Origin: Nocardioides sp. J54
Lineage (GTDB): Bacteria > Actinomycetota > Actinomycetes > Propionibacteriales > Nocardioidaceae
Direction: 5' to 3'
Length of the DNA: 64,000 bases
Assembly: GCF_000519005.1 (NCBI RefSeq)
Contig: NZ_JAER01000021.1
Span: forward strand, 1-64,000
Part shown: positions 43,160-51,906 of the stretch, piece after piece
Position numbering within the stretch: position 1 is the first letter of the stretch
Layout of the letters: each line of letters opens with the position of its first letter
Program-made: the position numbers and the translations under genes
Notes under the pieces: generated by a model
What the model saw: the letters and a program-made list of their open reading frames with translations, nothing else
Database searches by the model: none
Told to the model about the DNA's origin: nothing

Positions 43160-43831
43160 TCAGGCGTCGTCCGGCTCGCCGAAGTCGCGCAGCAGGGACT
43201 GGGCGCGCAGGGCGGCGTCGACCGCGAGCTCGACGTCGTCGGCGAGCTCGCCGACGACCGGGGTGGCAGAGCCGTCGGGCTGGTCCGCGGCGCGGGCGTG
43301 GAGGGCGGCGAGCAGGGCCTCGCGGTGCAGGCCGCGCAGGGCGAAGAGGACGAGCGGGTCCTCGTCGACCAGCCAGCCGGCCTGGACGAGGACGGCGATC
43401 GCGTGCTTGCAGGGGTCGAGGTAGTGGTCGCAGGTGCAGCGGGCGGCCAGCTCGCCGCCGTAGGGCAGCAGCTCGACGCCGACCTCCTCGGCGTGCTCGA
43501 CGAGGTCGTGCGGCAAGGTGCCGGAGAGCAGGTCGGCGATCCGGCCGGACTCGGCGGCGACCACCTCGACGAGGGCGGTGCGCACCTCCGGCTCGAGGAC
43601 GGGGACGTCGACCTCGACGGTCCAGGCGTCGTCGCCGTCGCGGACGGCGGCGAGCAGGGAGCCGTCGTCGACGCTGATCCCGCCGACGTCGCCGCGGCGG
43701 GCGGCGGCGCGGCCGGGCTTGAGCTCGGCCTCGGAGTACGCCGCCTCCTCGACCGCACGCTGCCACGCCTTGCCCCACCAGGTGCGGACCCCGCGTGGGG
43801 GCTGGGAGAGGCGGGCGTAGGTCGTGCGCAT
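43160..43831 (-). CDS. SWIM zinc-finger protein
   Basis: 223 residues. A C-x-C-x6-C-x-H SWIM motif (CTCDHYLDPCKH) is present near residue 130. The N-terminal YARLSQPPRGVRTWWGKAWQ is typical of actinobacterial SWIM proteins encoded next to SNF2 helicases. It starts within the helicase stop (1-bp overlap), so the two are made together. SWIM fingers bind DNA or protein, and a joint role in DNA remodelling or repair is likely. Confidence 0.88.
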   Translation of the reverse strand: MRTTYARLSQPPRGVRTWWGKAWQRAVEEAAYSEAELKPGRAAARRGDVGGISVDDGSLLAAVRDGDDAWTVEVDVPVLEPEVRTALVEVVAAESGRIADLLSGTLPHDLVEHAEEVGVELLPYGGELAARCTCDHYLDPCKHAIAVLVQAGWLVDEDPLVLFALRGLHREALLAALHARAADQPDGSATPVVGELADDVELAVDAALRAQSLLRDFGEPDDA

Positions 43832-46677
43832 CAGTCGGCGTCCTGCTCGGCCAGCAGCGCCTCGCGGCGCTGCTCCTTGCGGAGGGTGACGAGGTCGCGC
43901 AGCTCCTCGTTGCTCAGCTCGGTCAGCGCCGCCTCGCCGCGGGCGAGCACGGCGTCGGCGAGCTGGCGCTTGCGGGTGAGCAGCTGGGCGACCCGCTCCT
44001 CGATGGTGCCGCGGGTGACCATGCGGTGCACCTGGACCGGCTTGGTCTGCCCGATCCGGTAGGCACGGTCGGTGGCCTGCTCCTCGACGGCGGGGTTCCA
44101 CCACCGGTCGACGTGGATGACGTGGTCGGCGCGGGTGAGGTTGAGGCCAGTGCCGCCGGCCTTGAGGGAGAGCAGGAAGACGGGCACGCCGTCAGTGGCG
44201 TCGGCGTCCTGGAACCGGCGAACCATCGCCTCCCGCTGCGCGACGGGGGTGCCGCCGTGCAGGAACTGGTGTGGCACCCCGACGCTGGTGAGGTGCTGCT
44301 CGATGAGGCGGGCCATGGCGACGTACTGCGTGAACACGAGGACGGCGCCGCCCTCGGCGAGGACGGTGGCGACCAGCTCGTCGAGGAGCTCCAGCTTCTC
44401 CGAGCGGCCGGTGAGGCGGACCGCGCCGGACTGCTTGAGGAACTGCGCCGGGTGGTTGCAGATCTGCTTGAGCCCGGTCAGCAGGGCGAGCACCAGGCCG
44501 CGGCGGCTGTCGGGGTCGGCACGCTCGATGCGCTCCATCGAGTCGCGGACGAAGGCCTCGTAGAGGACCACCTGCTCGCGGGTGAGGCCGAGCAGGTGGT
44601 CGGTCTCGGTCTTCGGCGGCAGCTCGGGCGCGATGCCGGGGTCGGACTTGCGGCGGCGCAGCAGGAACGGGCCGATCAGGTCGGCGAACTGGCGGGCCTT
44701 GGTCGGCTCGGTGCCGGACTCGATCGGCGCACCCCACACCCGGCGGAACGCCTGACGGCTGCCGAGCAGGCCAGGGACGCACCAGTCGAGGATCGACCAC
44801 AGCTCAGTGAGGTCGTTCTCCACCGGCGTGCCGGTGAGCGCGACGCGGGCGCGGTTGGGCAGCTGCCGCAGGGCACGGGCGGTGGTGGTGCGGGAGTTCT
44901 TGACGTGCTGCGCCTCGTCGGCGACGACGAGGTCCCACTCGACGCCGGCGAGGGTGGCGGCGTCGCGACGCAGCGTGCCGTACGTCGTCAGCACGAACCC
45001 GCCGCCGAGGTCGTCGAGCGAGCGGGAGCCCCCGTGGAACCGGCGCACCGGCACGCCGGGGGCGAACTTCTCGACCTCGCTCTCCCAGTTGCCGAGCAGG
45101 CTCGCCGGGCACACGACGAGGGTGGGACCGTCGCCGGCGAGCCCGGCGGCGCGGCGGTGCAGGTGCAGCGCGATGAGGGTGATCGTCTTGCCCAGGCCCA
45201 TGTCGTCGGCCAGGCAGGCGCCGAGGCCGAGGCGGGTGAGGTCGGCGAGCCAGGTCAGCCCGTGACGCTGGTAGTCGCGCAGGGTCGCGGCCAGGCCCGG
45301 CGGCTCGGGCAGCGGGTCACGGGTGGCGGCGGCGAGCACCTGCTCGCGGACCTTCAGCAGGCTGGCGCCGACGACGACGACGGCCGTGGCGGGCTCGTCG
45401 TCGACGGCGGGGACCTCGGTGGTGCCGGTGAGCGCGGCGGCCAGGGCCTGCGCGCCGGTCGCCTTGCGGATCAGCCGCTTGCGGGCGCGCAGCGCCGTCG
45501 TCGGGTCGACGACGGTCCACGCGCCGCGCAGCTTGACCACCGGGCTCGCGGCCCGGGCGAGCTCGGCCACCTCCTCGTCGGTGAGCGGCTCGCCGTGGAA
45601 GGCGACCTGCCAGGAGAAGGCGAACAGCCCCTGCGCCGAGAACGGGCTCTCCTGCAGCGGCAGCTCCTCGGGACCGCGCTCCCCCGCCTTCGGGTCGCGC
45701 TGCCGGTCGAGGACCGCGCGGGTGGTCAGCTCGGGGCCCAGCGAGCGGGGCCAGTGCACGTCGACGCCGACCTCGCGCAGCGCGCCGACCCGCTCGAGGA
45801 GGCTGGAGATCTCCTCGCCGTCGAGGGCCAGCTGGTCGGGCACCGACAGGGCGAGGAAGCGGTCGAGCACCGGCCACACGTCGGCGGCGGCGCGCAACGC
45901 GATGCTGGCGTGGATCCGCGCCCGGGCACCGAACCCGTGGTCGTCCTCGGAGCCGGTCCACAGCAGGGCGGCGTCGCAGACGTGCAGCGGATCGCGCTCG
46001 TCGTGCACCTGCAGCACCACCCGCACCGCGCCGGCGACCAGCTCCTCCTCGTCGGCCTCGACCCGCAGCGAGACCCGCACCAGGTCGGGCAGCTCGGCAC
46101 GACGCGAACGGCGCTCGGCCTCCTCCTCACGCGCCGCCCGCTCGGCGAGCCGCTTGCGGACCCGGTCGGCGAACTCCTCCGGGTCACGGACGGCCGCCGC
46201 CGCGGAGGCGGCCGTCGTCGCGGCAGCACTAGCTGCTGACCGGCCCGGCCGGGTGCGCAGTGCCGGGGCCGCGCGGGGCATGGCGTCGGCGACCGCGTCG
46301 AGGACGTCGCGGACCAGCCGGGCTGCGTCGTCGGCGGAAAGGCCGTCGTGGGCACGGGCAGCGGCGAGGCGTCGTACGGCGTCGCGGTCGGCGTCGTCGA
46401 GACCCTCGACGCGCCACCCGGGCCGCTCGTCATCGGTGGGCGCGACCTTGCCGGCAGCGACCAGGCGCAGCCCGAGCAGCGCGGCGCCGCTGAGGAGCGC
46501 GACGCTCGGGTGGGTGTCGTCGCGGGTGTGCGCGCGGCTGAGCACGGGCAGCGCGGCGCGCACGGGCAGCGACACGCTGCGGCCGGCGGGCGCGGCGTCG
46601 GTGAACTCGATCAGGGCCGGGCCGTCCTCGTCGCCGGCCCGGAAGGTCGCCGGGCCGGTGACGGGAACGAAGCTCAC
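43831..46677 (-). CDS. SNF2/HepA-family DEAD/DEAH helicase
   Basis: 948 residues from a GTG at 46677. The N-terminal 420 residues are acidic and poorly conserved. The motor then shows ADDMGLGKTITLIAL (motif I), VVADEAQHVKN (motif II), LTGTPVENDLTELW (motif III) and, in the C-terminal lobe, LVFTQYVAMARLIEQHL, LSLKAGGTGLNLTRADHVIH and DRAYRIGQTKPVQVHR (V-VI). This is a dsDNA translocase rather than a strand-separating helicase. Paired with the SWIM gene. Confidence 0.92.
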   Translation of the reverse strand: MSFVPVTGPATFRAGDEDGPALIEFTDAAPAGRSVSLPVRAALPVLSRAHTRDDTHPSVALLSGAALLGLRLVAAGKVAPTDDERPGWRVEGLDDADRDAVRRLAAARAHDGLSADDAARLVRDVLDAVADAMPRAAPALRTRPGRSAASAAATTAASAAAAVRDPEEFADRVRKRLAERAAREEEAERRSRRAELPDLVRVSLRVEADEEELVAGAVRVVLQVHDERDPLHVCDAALLWTGSEDDHGFGARARIHASIALRAAADVWPVLDRFLALSVPDQLALDGEEISSLLERVGALREVGVDVHWPRSLGPELTTRAVLDRQRDPKAGERGPEELPLQESPFSAQGLFAFSWQVAFHGEPLTDEEVAELARAASPVVKLRGAWTVVDPTTALRARKRLIRKATGAQALAAALTGTTEVPAVDDEPATAVVVVGASLLKVREQVLAAATRDPLPEPPGLAATLRDYQRHGLTWLADLTRLGLGACLADDMGLGKTITLIALHLHRRAAGLAGDGPTLVVCPASLLGNWESEVEKFAPGVPVRRFHGGSRSLDDLGGGFVLTTYGTLRRDAATLAGVEWDLVVADEAQHVKNSRTTTARALRQLPNRARVALTGTPVENDLTELWSILDWCVPGLLGSRQAFRRVWGAPIESGTEPTKARQFADLIGPFLLRRRKSDPGIAPELPPKTETDHLLGLTREQVVLYEAFVRDSMERIERADPDSRRGLVLALLTGLKQICNHPAQFLKQSGAVRLTGRSEKLELLDELVATVLAEGGAVLVFTQYVAMARLIEQHLTSVGVPHQFLHGGTPVAQREAMVRRFQDADATDGVPVFLLSLKAGGTGLNLTRADHVIHVDRWWNPAVEEQATDRAYRIGQTKPVQVHRMVTRGTIEERVAQLLTRKRQLADAVLARGEAALTELSNEELRDLVTLRKEQRREALLAEQDAD

Positions 46678-46698
46678 ATGGGGACGTTAACGCCCGGG

Positions 46699-48168
46699 TC
46701 AGACAGTTGGTTCCGCGGTCAGCTCGGAGGCGGTACGACGCCCGCGGACCCGCGCGAGCAGCGCGGCCCCGATCAGCACCACACCGCCGGTGGCGGCCAG
46801 CACCGCGGCCCACACCGACGGACGCTCGACCGCCAGCGCCGCCGCCGTGAGCGGCACGAGCACGCCGGCCGCAGCGATCGCGAGGATGCTGAAGCCGGAG
46901 TGGTTGGACAGCGCAGCGGCCAGCGCCCACAGCACGATGAGCAGCGCGAAGAGCGCGACGACCCACCACACGTCGGACTCCTGGAAGCCGGCCCGGCCGA
47001 AGAGGTCGGCGTCGCCGAACCCACCCAGGCCGCCGCTGTCGTCGAGGCCGCCCGCACCGCCGGTCTGGTCGGAGGTCCCCGGCAGGTCGCCGAAGCCGCC
47101 GAGGAACCCGCCGAACAGGCCGCCCAGGAAGCGGGTGACCACGAAGGACGCCACGATCCCGACGAACACGGCGAGCCCGAACCCACCGACGACCACGCCG
47201 GTCACCGCCCGGGTCGGCAGCGCCCAGCCGAGGAGGGTCACCACGACCACGAACAGCGCCACCAGCACGGCCATCACGACCTGCGGGTGGCCGTCCCCGA
47301 CCGCGTCGGAGACCACGCCGTCGAGCGCGACGCCGTAGACCAGCGCGAGGCCGAGGATCGCGAGCAGCACGAACGCGGCCCGTCGGGCGGCGAGGTAGCC
47401 GAGCGCACCGAGCACCACGAGGACGGCGCCGATGAGGTAGGCGACCCAGTCGTCGTCCTTGTCGATGCCGATGCCGATGCACAGCGCGGCGCCGAGGCTG
47501 CCCACGACACCGGGCCAGGTGACGACCTCCTCGCGGGCGCGGCCGCCGGCGCGGCGGCTGGACACCGCGCCGAGGACCGCGATCAGCAGGAGGCCGGCGC
47601 TGGCGCCCAGCGCGACGGCGTAGTGCGACCAGTCGATGTCGCCGTTCTCGTCGCGGGCGTTGAAGCAGGCGATGACGATCGCCGCGGCCAGCAGGCCGGT
47701 CCCGATCGCGACGACCGCGCCGGTCAGCCCCGCCCGCGAGGCCCGCATCGGGAACTCGGGCCGCACCGGCCCGCCGGCGTGGCCGGGCGGCGTGCCGTCG
47801 TACCCCTCGGCGGGGGTGCCGTCGGGCGCCGTCGGCACCATCGTGGTGGTCGGGGAGGCGGGCGGCGCCGGCTGCGCGAGCTCGGTGTCCGGTGCGTCGG
47901 CCGGGGTCATCATCGGCGGGGGCGGCGGCGGGCCGTCTGCACGGATCGGCTGGGTCTCGCCGCGGTCGCCGGGGTCGCCGGCAGCGTCAGGGGTGGCGTC
48001 GGGCGTGACCTCGGGGGTGTCGTCGCCGTCGTCGATCGCGCCCGAGGGCGGCTGCGGCTCCCGCGGGCGCACCACCGTCTTGTCCGGCTCGAACGGCGGC
48101 GGCCCGTCGCCACCTCCGGCCGTCGGACGGGACGCGGGCTTGTCCTGGGACGGGGAGTCGTCACTCAT
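46699..48168 (-). CDS. Pro/Asp-rich multi-pass membrane protein, unknown function
   Basis: 489 residues. The first 145 are a low-complexity Pro/Asp/Thr-rich cytoplasmic tail. They are followed by about nine to ten hydrophobic segments, with a Gly-rich loop near 335-370 (FLGGLFGGFLGGFGDLPG). No catalytic motif is seen. It lies 21 bp upstream of the helicase gene's GTG, running away from it on the same strand. Possibly a small-molecule or stress sensor, but nothing in the sequence proves it. Confidence 0.7.
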   Translation of the reverse strand: MSDDSPSQDKPASRPTAGGGDGPPPFEPDKTVVRPREPQPPSGAIDDGDDTPEVTPDATPDAAGDPGDRGETQPIRADGPPPPPPMMTPADAPDTELAQPAPPASPTTTMVPTAPDGTPAEGYDGTPPGHAGGPVRPEFPMRASRAGLTGAVVAIGTGLLAAAIVIACFNARDENGDIDWSHYAVALGASAGLLLIAVLGAVSSRRAGGRAREEVVTWPGVVGSLGAALCIGIGIDKDDDWVAYLIGAVLVVLGALGYLAARRAAFVLLAILGLALVYGVALDGVVSDAVGDGHPQVVMAVLVALFVVVVTLLGWALPTRAVTGVVVGGFGLAVFVGIVASFVVTRFLGGLFGGFLGGFGDLPGTSDQTGGAGGLDDSGGLGGFGDADLFGRAGFQESDVWWVVALFALLIVLWALAAALSNHSGFSILAIAAAGVLVPLTAAALAVERPSVWAAVLAATGGVVLIGAALLARVRGRRTASELTAEPTV

Positions 48169-48265
48169 GCGCGTCAATCTAGGGCGTGGCGGCGCCGGGG
48201 CGGGGGAGGTCGGGGTGGGCTCGCGGGTCAGGTCGCGGGGCACCCCAACCGTCACACCAGTCACA

Positions 48266-48350
48266 AGTTTCGCCGGTCAGCCGGCGAAACTCACACCTGA
48301 CCGTCGAAGTTTCGTCGGTCGAGAATTAGTTTCGCCGGTCGACCGGCGAA
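48266..48350. repeat. Palindrome cluster related to that at 43.0 kb
   Basis: Three dyads in a row. AGTTTCGCCGG-TCAG-CCGGCGAAACT is at 48266-48291. A GACCGTCGAA/TTCGTCGGTC dyad is at 48299-48320. TTCGCCGGTC/GACCGGCGAA is at 48331-48350. Same order and sequences as at 43038-43125. This is the only palindrome cluster not between convergent genes; it is downstream of recQ. Confidence 0.88.
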
Positions 48351-48368
48351 TTTGTCGGGACGCCCGGC

Positions 48369-50507
48369 TCAGGCGTTCACCGCCAGCACGAGCGGTACGA
48401 CGCCCGCCGCTCCGGCCTGGTGCAGCGCGACCGATGCGAGCGTGGTGGACCAGCCGGTCACGACGCGGTCGTCGACGAGCAGCACCCGGGCGTCGCGGAC
48501 CGCGTCGGGGGTGTCGAGGCGCAGGGCGCAGCGGCGCTGGACCGCGGCGACGCGCTGGGCGGAGTTGGTGGCGCCGCGGTCGGGGCCGACGGTGGGGTCG
48601 ACGACGGCCCACTGGCCGACGACCGGGACCTGCAGGAAGCGGGACAGGCCGGAGGCGAGGTCGGCGACGAGCTGCGGGCGCTGCTCGGACTCGGCGACCA
48701 CGATGGCGTCGACCCTGGGCTGCCAGTCCTGCAGCATGCCGACCATCGCGCGGGCGAGGGAGTCGGGGACCGGACCGTCGTAGCGGGTGCCGTCGGGGCC
48801 GGGCGTGAACAGGGCGCGCAGGGCGGGGCCGTGGCCGAGGTCGGTGAGCCGGGCGATGGCGCGGCCCTCCTCGGCGGGCGGGTTGATCCGGCCGGAGAGG
48901 TCGATGCCGATCGCCTTCATGCCGGTCGGCCAGAGCTTGCGGGGCTCGATCGGGACGCCGGGGCGGGCGAGCCGGTCGGCGGCCTGGGCGACGGCCTCGG
49001 TCGACACGTCGACGGACAACGCCAGGCCGCCGCAGTTGTCGCAGCGGCCGCAGCGCCAACCGGGGTCGGCGAGCACCTCGGGGTCGTCGAGCTGGCGGCG
49101 CAGGTAGAGCATCCGGCACTCGTCGGTCTCGAGGTAGTCGAGCATCGCGCGCTGCTCGACCTCGCGGGCAGCGCTCACCCGGGCGTAGCGCTCGGCGTCG
49201 TACTCCCACGGCCGACCGGTCGACTCCCAGCCGCCGCGCACCCGGCGGACCGCGCCGTCGACGTCGAGCACCTTGAGCATGGTCTCGAGCCGGTTGCGCG
49301 ACAGGTCGACGCGCGGCTCGATGGCGGCGGTGCTGAGCGGGCGACCCTCCTCGGCGAGCACGGCGAGGGTCTCGCGGACCAGCTCCTCGCGCGGGAAGGC
49401 CAGGGACGCGAAGTAGGCCCAGATGTCGCGGTCCTCGACGGCCGGCAGCAGCACGACCGACGCGCCCTCGGGCGGCAGGTTGCCGCCGCGGCCGGCGCGG
49501 CCCACCTGCTGGTAGTAGGCGACCGGGCTGTTGGGTGCGCCGAGGTTGACCACGAAGCCGAGGGAGGCGTCGAAGCCCATGCCGAGCGCGCTGGTCGCGA
49601 TGAGCGCCTTGACCTCGCCGTTGATCAGCGCCTGCTCGAGGGCGAGTCGCTCGGTCTGCTCGGTCTGGCCGGAGTAGGCCGCCACCTGGTGCCCGCGACT
49701 GCGCAGGTAGTCGGCGACCTCCTGGGTGGCCGCGACAGTCAGGCAGTAGACGATGCCGCTGCCGGGCTGCTCGGAGAGGTGGTCGGCGAGCCAGGCCAGC
49801 CGCTGCTCGGCGGTCGTGAGCCGCACCACGCCGAGACGCAGCGACTCCCGGTCGAGGCTGCCGCGCAGGACCAGGGTGTCAGCACCGAGCTGCTCGGAGA
49901 CGTCGTCGGTCACCCGCTGGTTGGCGGTCGCGGTGGTCGCGAGCACCGGGATGCCGGTCGGCAGGTCCTGCAGCAGCGTGCGGATCCGGCGGTAGTCAGG
50001 CCGGAAGTCGTGGCCCCAGTCGGAGATGCAGTGCGCCTCGTCGACCACCAGCAGGCCGCAGGTCGCGGCGAGCCGGGGCAGCACCTCGTCGCGGAAGCCG
50101 GGGTTGTTGAGCCGCTCGGGGCTGACCAGCAGCACGTCGACCTCGCCGGCCTGGATGGAGGCGTGGATCTCCTCCCACTGCTCGGTGTTGGTGGAGTTCA
50201 CCGTCACCGCGCGGATCCCGGCGCGTTCGGCGGCCTGGATCTGGTTGCGCATCAGCGCGAGCAGCGGCGAGATGATCACCGTCGGCCCGCTCCCCTGCTC
50301 GCGCAGCAGCAGCGTCGCGACGAAGTAGACCGCCGACTTGCCCCACCCCGTGCGCTGCACGACCAGGGACCGGCGCCGCTCCACGACCAGCGCCGCGATC
50401 GCCGCCCACTGGTCGTCGTAGAGCCGCGCGTCGGGCTTCCCGACGAGCGCGCGCAGGTGCTCCTCGGCGCGGTCGCGGGTGGCGCTGGGCGCGGCGTCGG
50501 AGCTCAT
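48369..50507 (-). CDS. recQ: RecQ-family DNA helicase with C-terminal phosphoribosyltransferase-like domain
   Basis: 712 residues. Helicase motifs are VQRTGWGKSAVYF (P-loop), VVDEAHCISDWGHDFRPDYRRI split over the DEAH box, LATTATANQRV, and GSGIVYCLTVAATQEV to QQVGRAGRGGNLP. A RecQ zinc-binding Cys cluster with RCGRCDNCGG follows. There is no HRDC domain. Instead the last 150 residues end VLLVDDRVVTGWSTTLA, the PRPP loop of type I phosphoribosyltransferases such as ComF. It probably unwinds recombination intermediates; the role of the extra domain is unknown. Confidence 0.9.
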   Translation of the reverse strand: MSSDAAPSATRDRAEEHLRALVGKPDARLYDDQWAAIAALVVERRRSLVVQRTGWGKSAVYFVATLLLREQGSGPTVIISPLLALMRNQIQAAERAGIRAVTVNSTNTEQWEEIHASIQAGEVDVLLVSPERLNNPGFRDEVLPRLAATCGLLVVDEAHCISDWGHDFRPDYRRIRTLLQDLPTGIPVLATTATANQRVTDDVSEQLGADTLVLRGSLDRESLRLGVVRLTTAEQRLAWLADHLSEQPGSGIVYCLTVAATQEVADYLRSRGHQVAAYSGQTEQTERLALEQALINGEVKALIATSALGMGFDASLGFVVNLGAPNSPVAYYQQVGRAGRGGNLPPEGASVVLLPAVEDRDIWAYFASLAFPREELVRETLAVLAEEGRPLSTAAIEPRVDLSRNRLETMLKVLDVDGAVRRVRGGWESTGRPWEYDAERYARVSAAREVEQRAMLDYLETDECRMLYLRRQLDDPEVLADPGWRCGRCDNCGGLALSVDVSTEAVAQAADRLARPGVPIEPRKLWPTGMKAIGIDLSGRINPPAEEGRAIARLTDLGHGPALRALFTPGPDGTRYDGPVPDSLARAMVGMLQDWQPRVDAIVVAESEQRPQLVADLASGLSRFLQVPVVGQWAVVDPTVGPDRGATNSAQRVAAVQRRCALRLDTPDAVRDARVLLVDDRVVTGWSTTLASVALHQAGAAGVVPLVLAVNA

Positions 50508-50587
50508 GCCCCGTGTCTACCAGCGGGGCCCGACAGGCCCGTCACCTTGTCCACAGATCCGATGCCTGACGAATTTCTGCGAAAACC

Positions 50588-50616
50588 CTGACAAGCCCGG
50601 CGCGACCTACTAACTT
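50588..50616 (+). promoter_or_regulatory. Putative sigma-70-type promoter
   Basis: CTGACA (50588-50593), a 17-bp spacer and TAACTT (50611-50616) resemble -35 and -10 boxes. Transcription would begin near 50623, at the base of a terminator hairpin. Confidence 0.5.
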
Positions 50617-50622
50617 CTTCCT

Positions 50623-50667
50623 TGCAACCGCTGGTGACCCGAGACGCCGGCGGTTGCACTTATTTTT
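50623..50667 (+). terminator. Intrinsic terminator directly after a promoter (attenuator or small RNA)
   Basis: TGCAACCGC (50623-50631) pairs with GCGGTTGCA (50650-50658), and three inner pairs (one G-T) extend the stem to 12 bp around a 12-nt loop. CTTATTTTT follows. This is the only hairpin with a clear T-tract noticed in the window. It precedes the gene at 50695. Confidence 0.7.
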
Positions 50668-50694
50668 CCCTCGCCCGTCCGAGCCTTCACCGGC

Positions 50695-51480
50695 ATGGTC
50701 CCGGTGCCGCTGGAGATGATGGCCGCCATGACGCCAGGTGAGCCGCGGTACGCGGCCTACGAGCCGCCCGCCGCCTCCGCGCCCGAGGGGCCGGCGCCGC
50801 TGGGCCACCCGGCCGCCGCCGGTACGACGCCCGAGCCCGCCGGGTGGCTGCTGTGGCCGGCGCGCGTGAGCGCGCTCGTGGTGGTGCTGCCCGTGCGGGC
50901 CGCGTGGGAGCTGCTGCGTCGTGCGTCCGCTGCCGTGGGCAGGGCGGTCGAGCGCTTCCTCTCCGCGCTGGGCCGGGCGCTGGCCGCCGTGCTGCGCCCG
51001 GTGCTGTCGGTCCTGTGGGTACCGGTGCGCTGGCTGGGCCGGACCGTGCTGCTCCCCGTCGTCGCCGTCGTGTCGGCGGTCGGGGTGTGGCTGCTCGACC
51101 ACCTGGTGATGCCGGTGGTGCACGCGATCGAGGCAGTCGCCCGGGCGATCGGCCGTGCGGTGCGTGGGCTCTGGCAGCACGGCCTGCGGCCGCTGCTGCG
51201 CGGCCTGGCGCATCCGTTCGTCTGGGCGTGGCGCACGGCGGGCCGCGTCCTCGCCGCTGCGTGGCGGGTCGTCACCTGGCCACTGGTCCGGGCCTACCGG
51301 CACGTGCTCACGCCGGTCGGGAACGCGGTCCGGGCGGCCTGGCGTGCGGTGGTCGTCGCCCCCGCCCGCGCCGTACGACGGGCCGTGGCTGCCGTGCTCA
51401 GGCCGGTGCGCGACGCGGTCCGTGCCGCGCGCGAGCAGGTGCGCGGCCAGGTCCGGGCGCTCCTCGGCCGCCCCCGCTGA
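50695..51480 (+). CDS. Basic Ala/Val/Arg/Trp-rich repetitive protein, unknown function
   Basis: 261 residues; an ATG at 50728, with GGAG 12 nt upstream, would give 250. After a Pro-rich N-terminus, the rest is a run of amphipathic or hydrophobic helices with recurring patterns such as RAAWELLRRA, RPVLSVLWVPVRWLG, RAAWRAVVVAPARAVRRA and RPVRDAVRAA. Arg residues recur every three to four positions between hydrophobic ones. No family is recognised. A membrane-associated or nucleic-acid-binding role is possible. Codon use fits its neighbours, so it is probably a real gene. Confidence 0.6.
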   Translation: MVPVPLEMMAAMTPGEPRYAAYEPPAASAPEGPAPLGHPAAAGTTPEPAGWLLWPARVSALVVVLPVRAAWELLRRASAAVGRAVERFLSALGRALAAVLRPVLSVLWVPVRWLGRTVLLPVVAVVSAVGVWLLDHLVMPVVHAIEAVARAIGRAVRGLWQHGLRPLLRGLAHPFVWAWRTAGRVLAAAWRVVTWPLVRAYRHVLTPVGNAVRAAWRAVVVAPARAVRRAVAAVLRPVRDAVRAAREQVRGQVRALLGRPR

Positions 51481-51518
51481 CCGGCGGGGCGGCCCGCGAC
51501 CCGGGCCTGCCGGGCGGA

Positions 51519-51556
51519 TCAGTGCGGGTCAGTGCGGTCAGTGCGGGTCAGTGCGG
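51519..51556. repeat. Four copies of TCAGTGCGG
   Basis: Copies start at 51519, 51529, 51538 and 51548, spaced 9-10 bp. The last covers the stop codon of the DUF2470 gene. Confidence 0.8.
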
Positions 51557-51853
51557 ACGCGGCTCGACGCCGAGCTGCGCGCAGGCCTGCTCGTAGAGCA
51601 CGACGACCTCGCGGCGGATCTCGGCGCGCTCGGTGATCGGTCCGCCGGGCCACGGGATGCGCCGCTCGCCGACGGGGCCCTCGGGGCCGATCACGGTCCA
51701 GGTGCCGGCCTCGCCGTCGAGGCCGCTCATCGACGCCGCGGTCGCCTCGGTGTCACCGGCGGCGCGGACGATGAGCAGGTTGTCGTCGAGGTGGTCGTCG
51801 TTCATGTGCGCGAGCACGGCGTCGACGACGGCGGGGTCGAACTGGTGGGCCAT
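51548..51853 (-). CDS. DUF2470 domain protein
   Basis: 101 residues: DPAVVDAVLAHMNDDHLDDNLLIVRAAGD with the HMNDDH motif of DUF2470, then GLDGEAGTWTVIGPEGPVGERRIPWPG. The domain is often attached to pyridoxamine-oxidase-like haem-utilisation (HugZ-type) proteins; here it stands alone. Function not established. Confidence 0.85.
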   Translation of the reverse strand: MAHQFDPAVVDAVLAHMNDDHLDDNLLIVRAAGDTEATAASMSGLDGEAGTWTVIGPEGPVGERRIPWPGGPITERAEIRREVVVLYEQACAQLGVEPRPH

Positions 51854-51906
51854 GCCGCCCACCTTGGCAGGCGGGTGGTCACGTCCCGACACGACCCCCG
51901 GACCGG

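Noticed and set aside
43831..50507. Defence island (SNF2 + SWIM + RecQ)
   Set aside because: No nuclease, methylase, toxin or other defence partner is present. These genes have housekeeping-like composition and orderly spacing.
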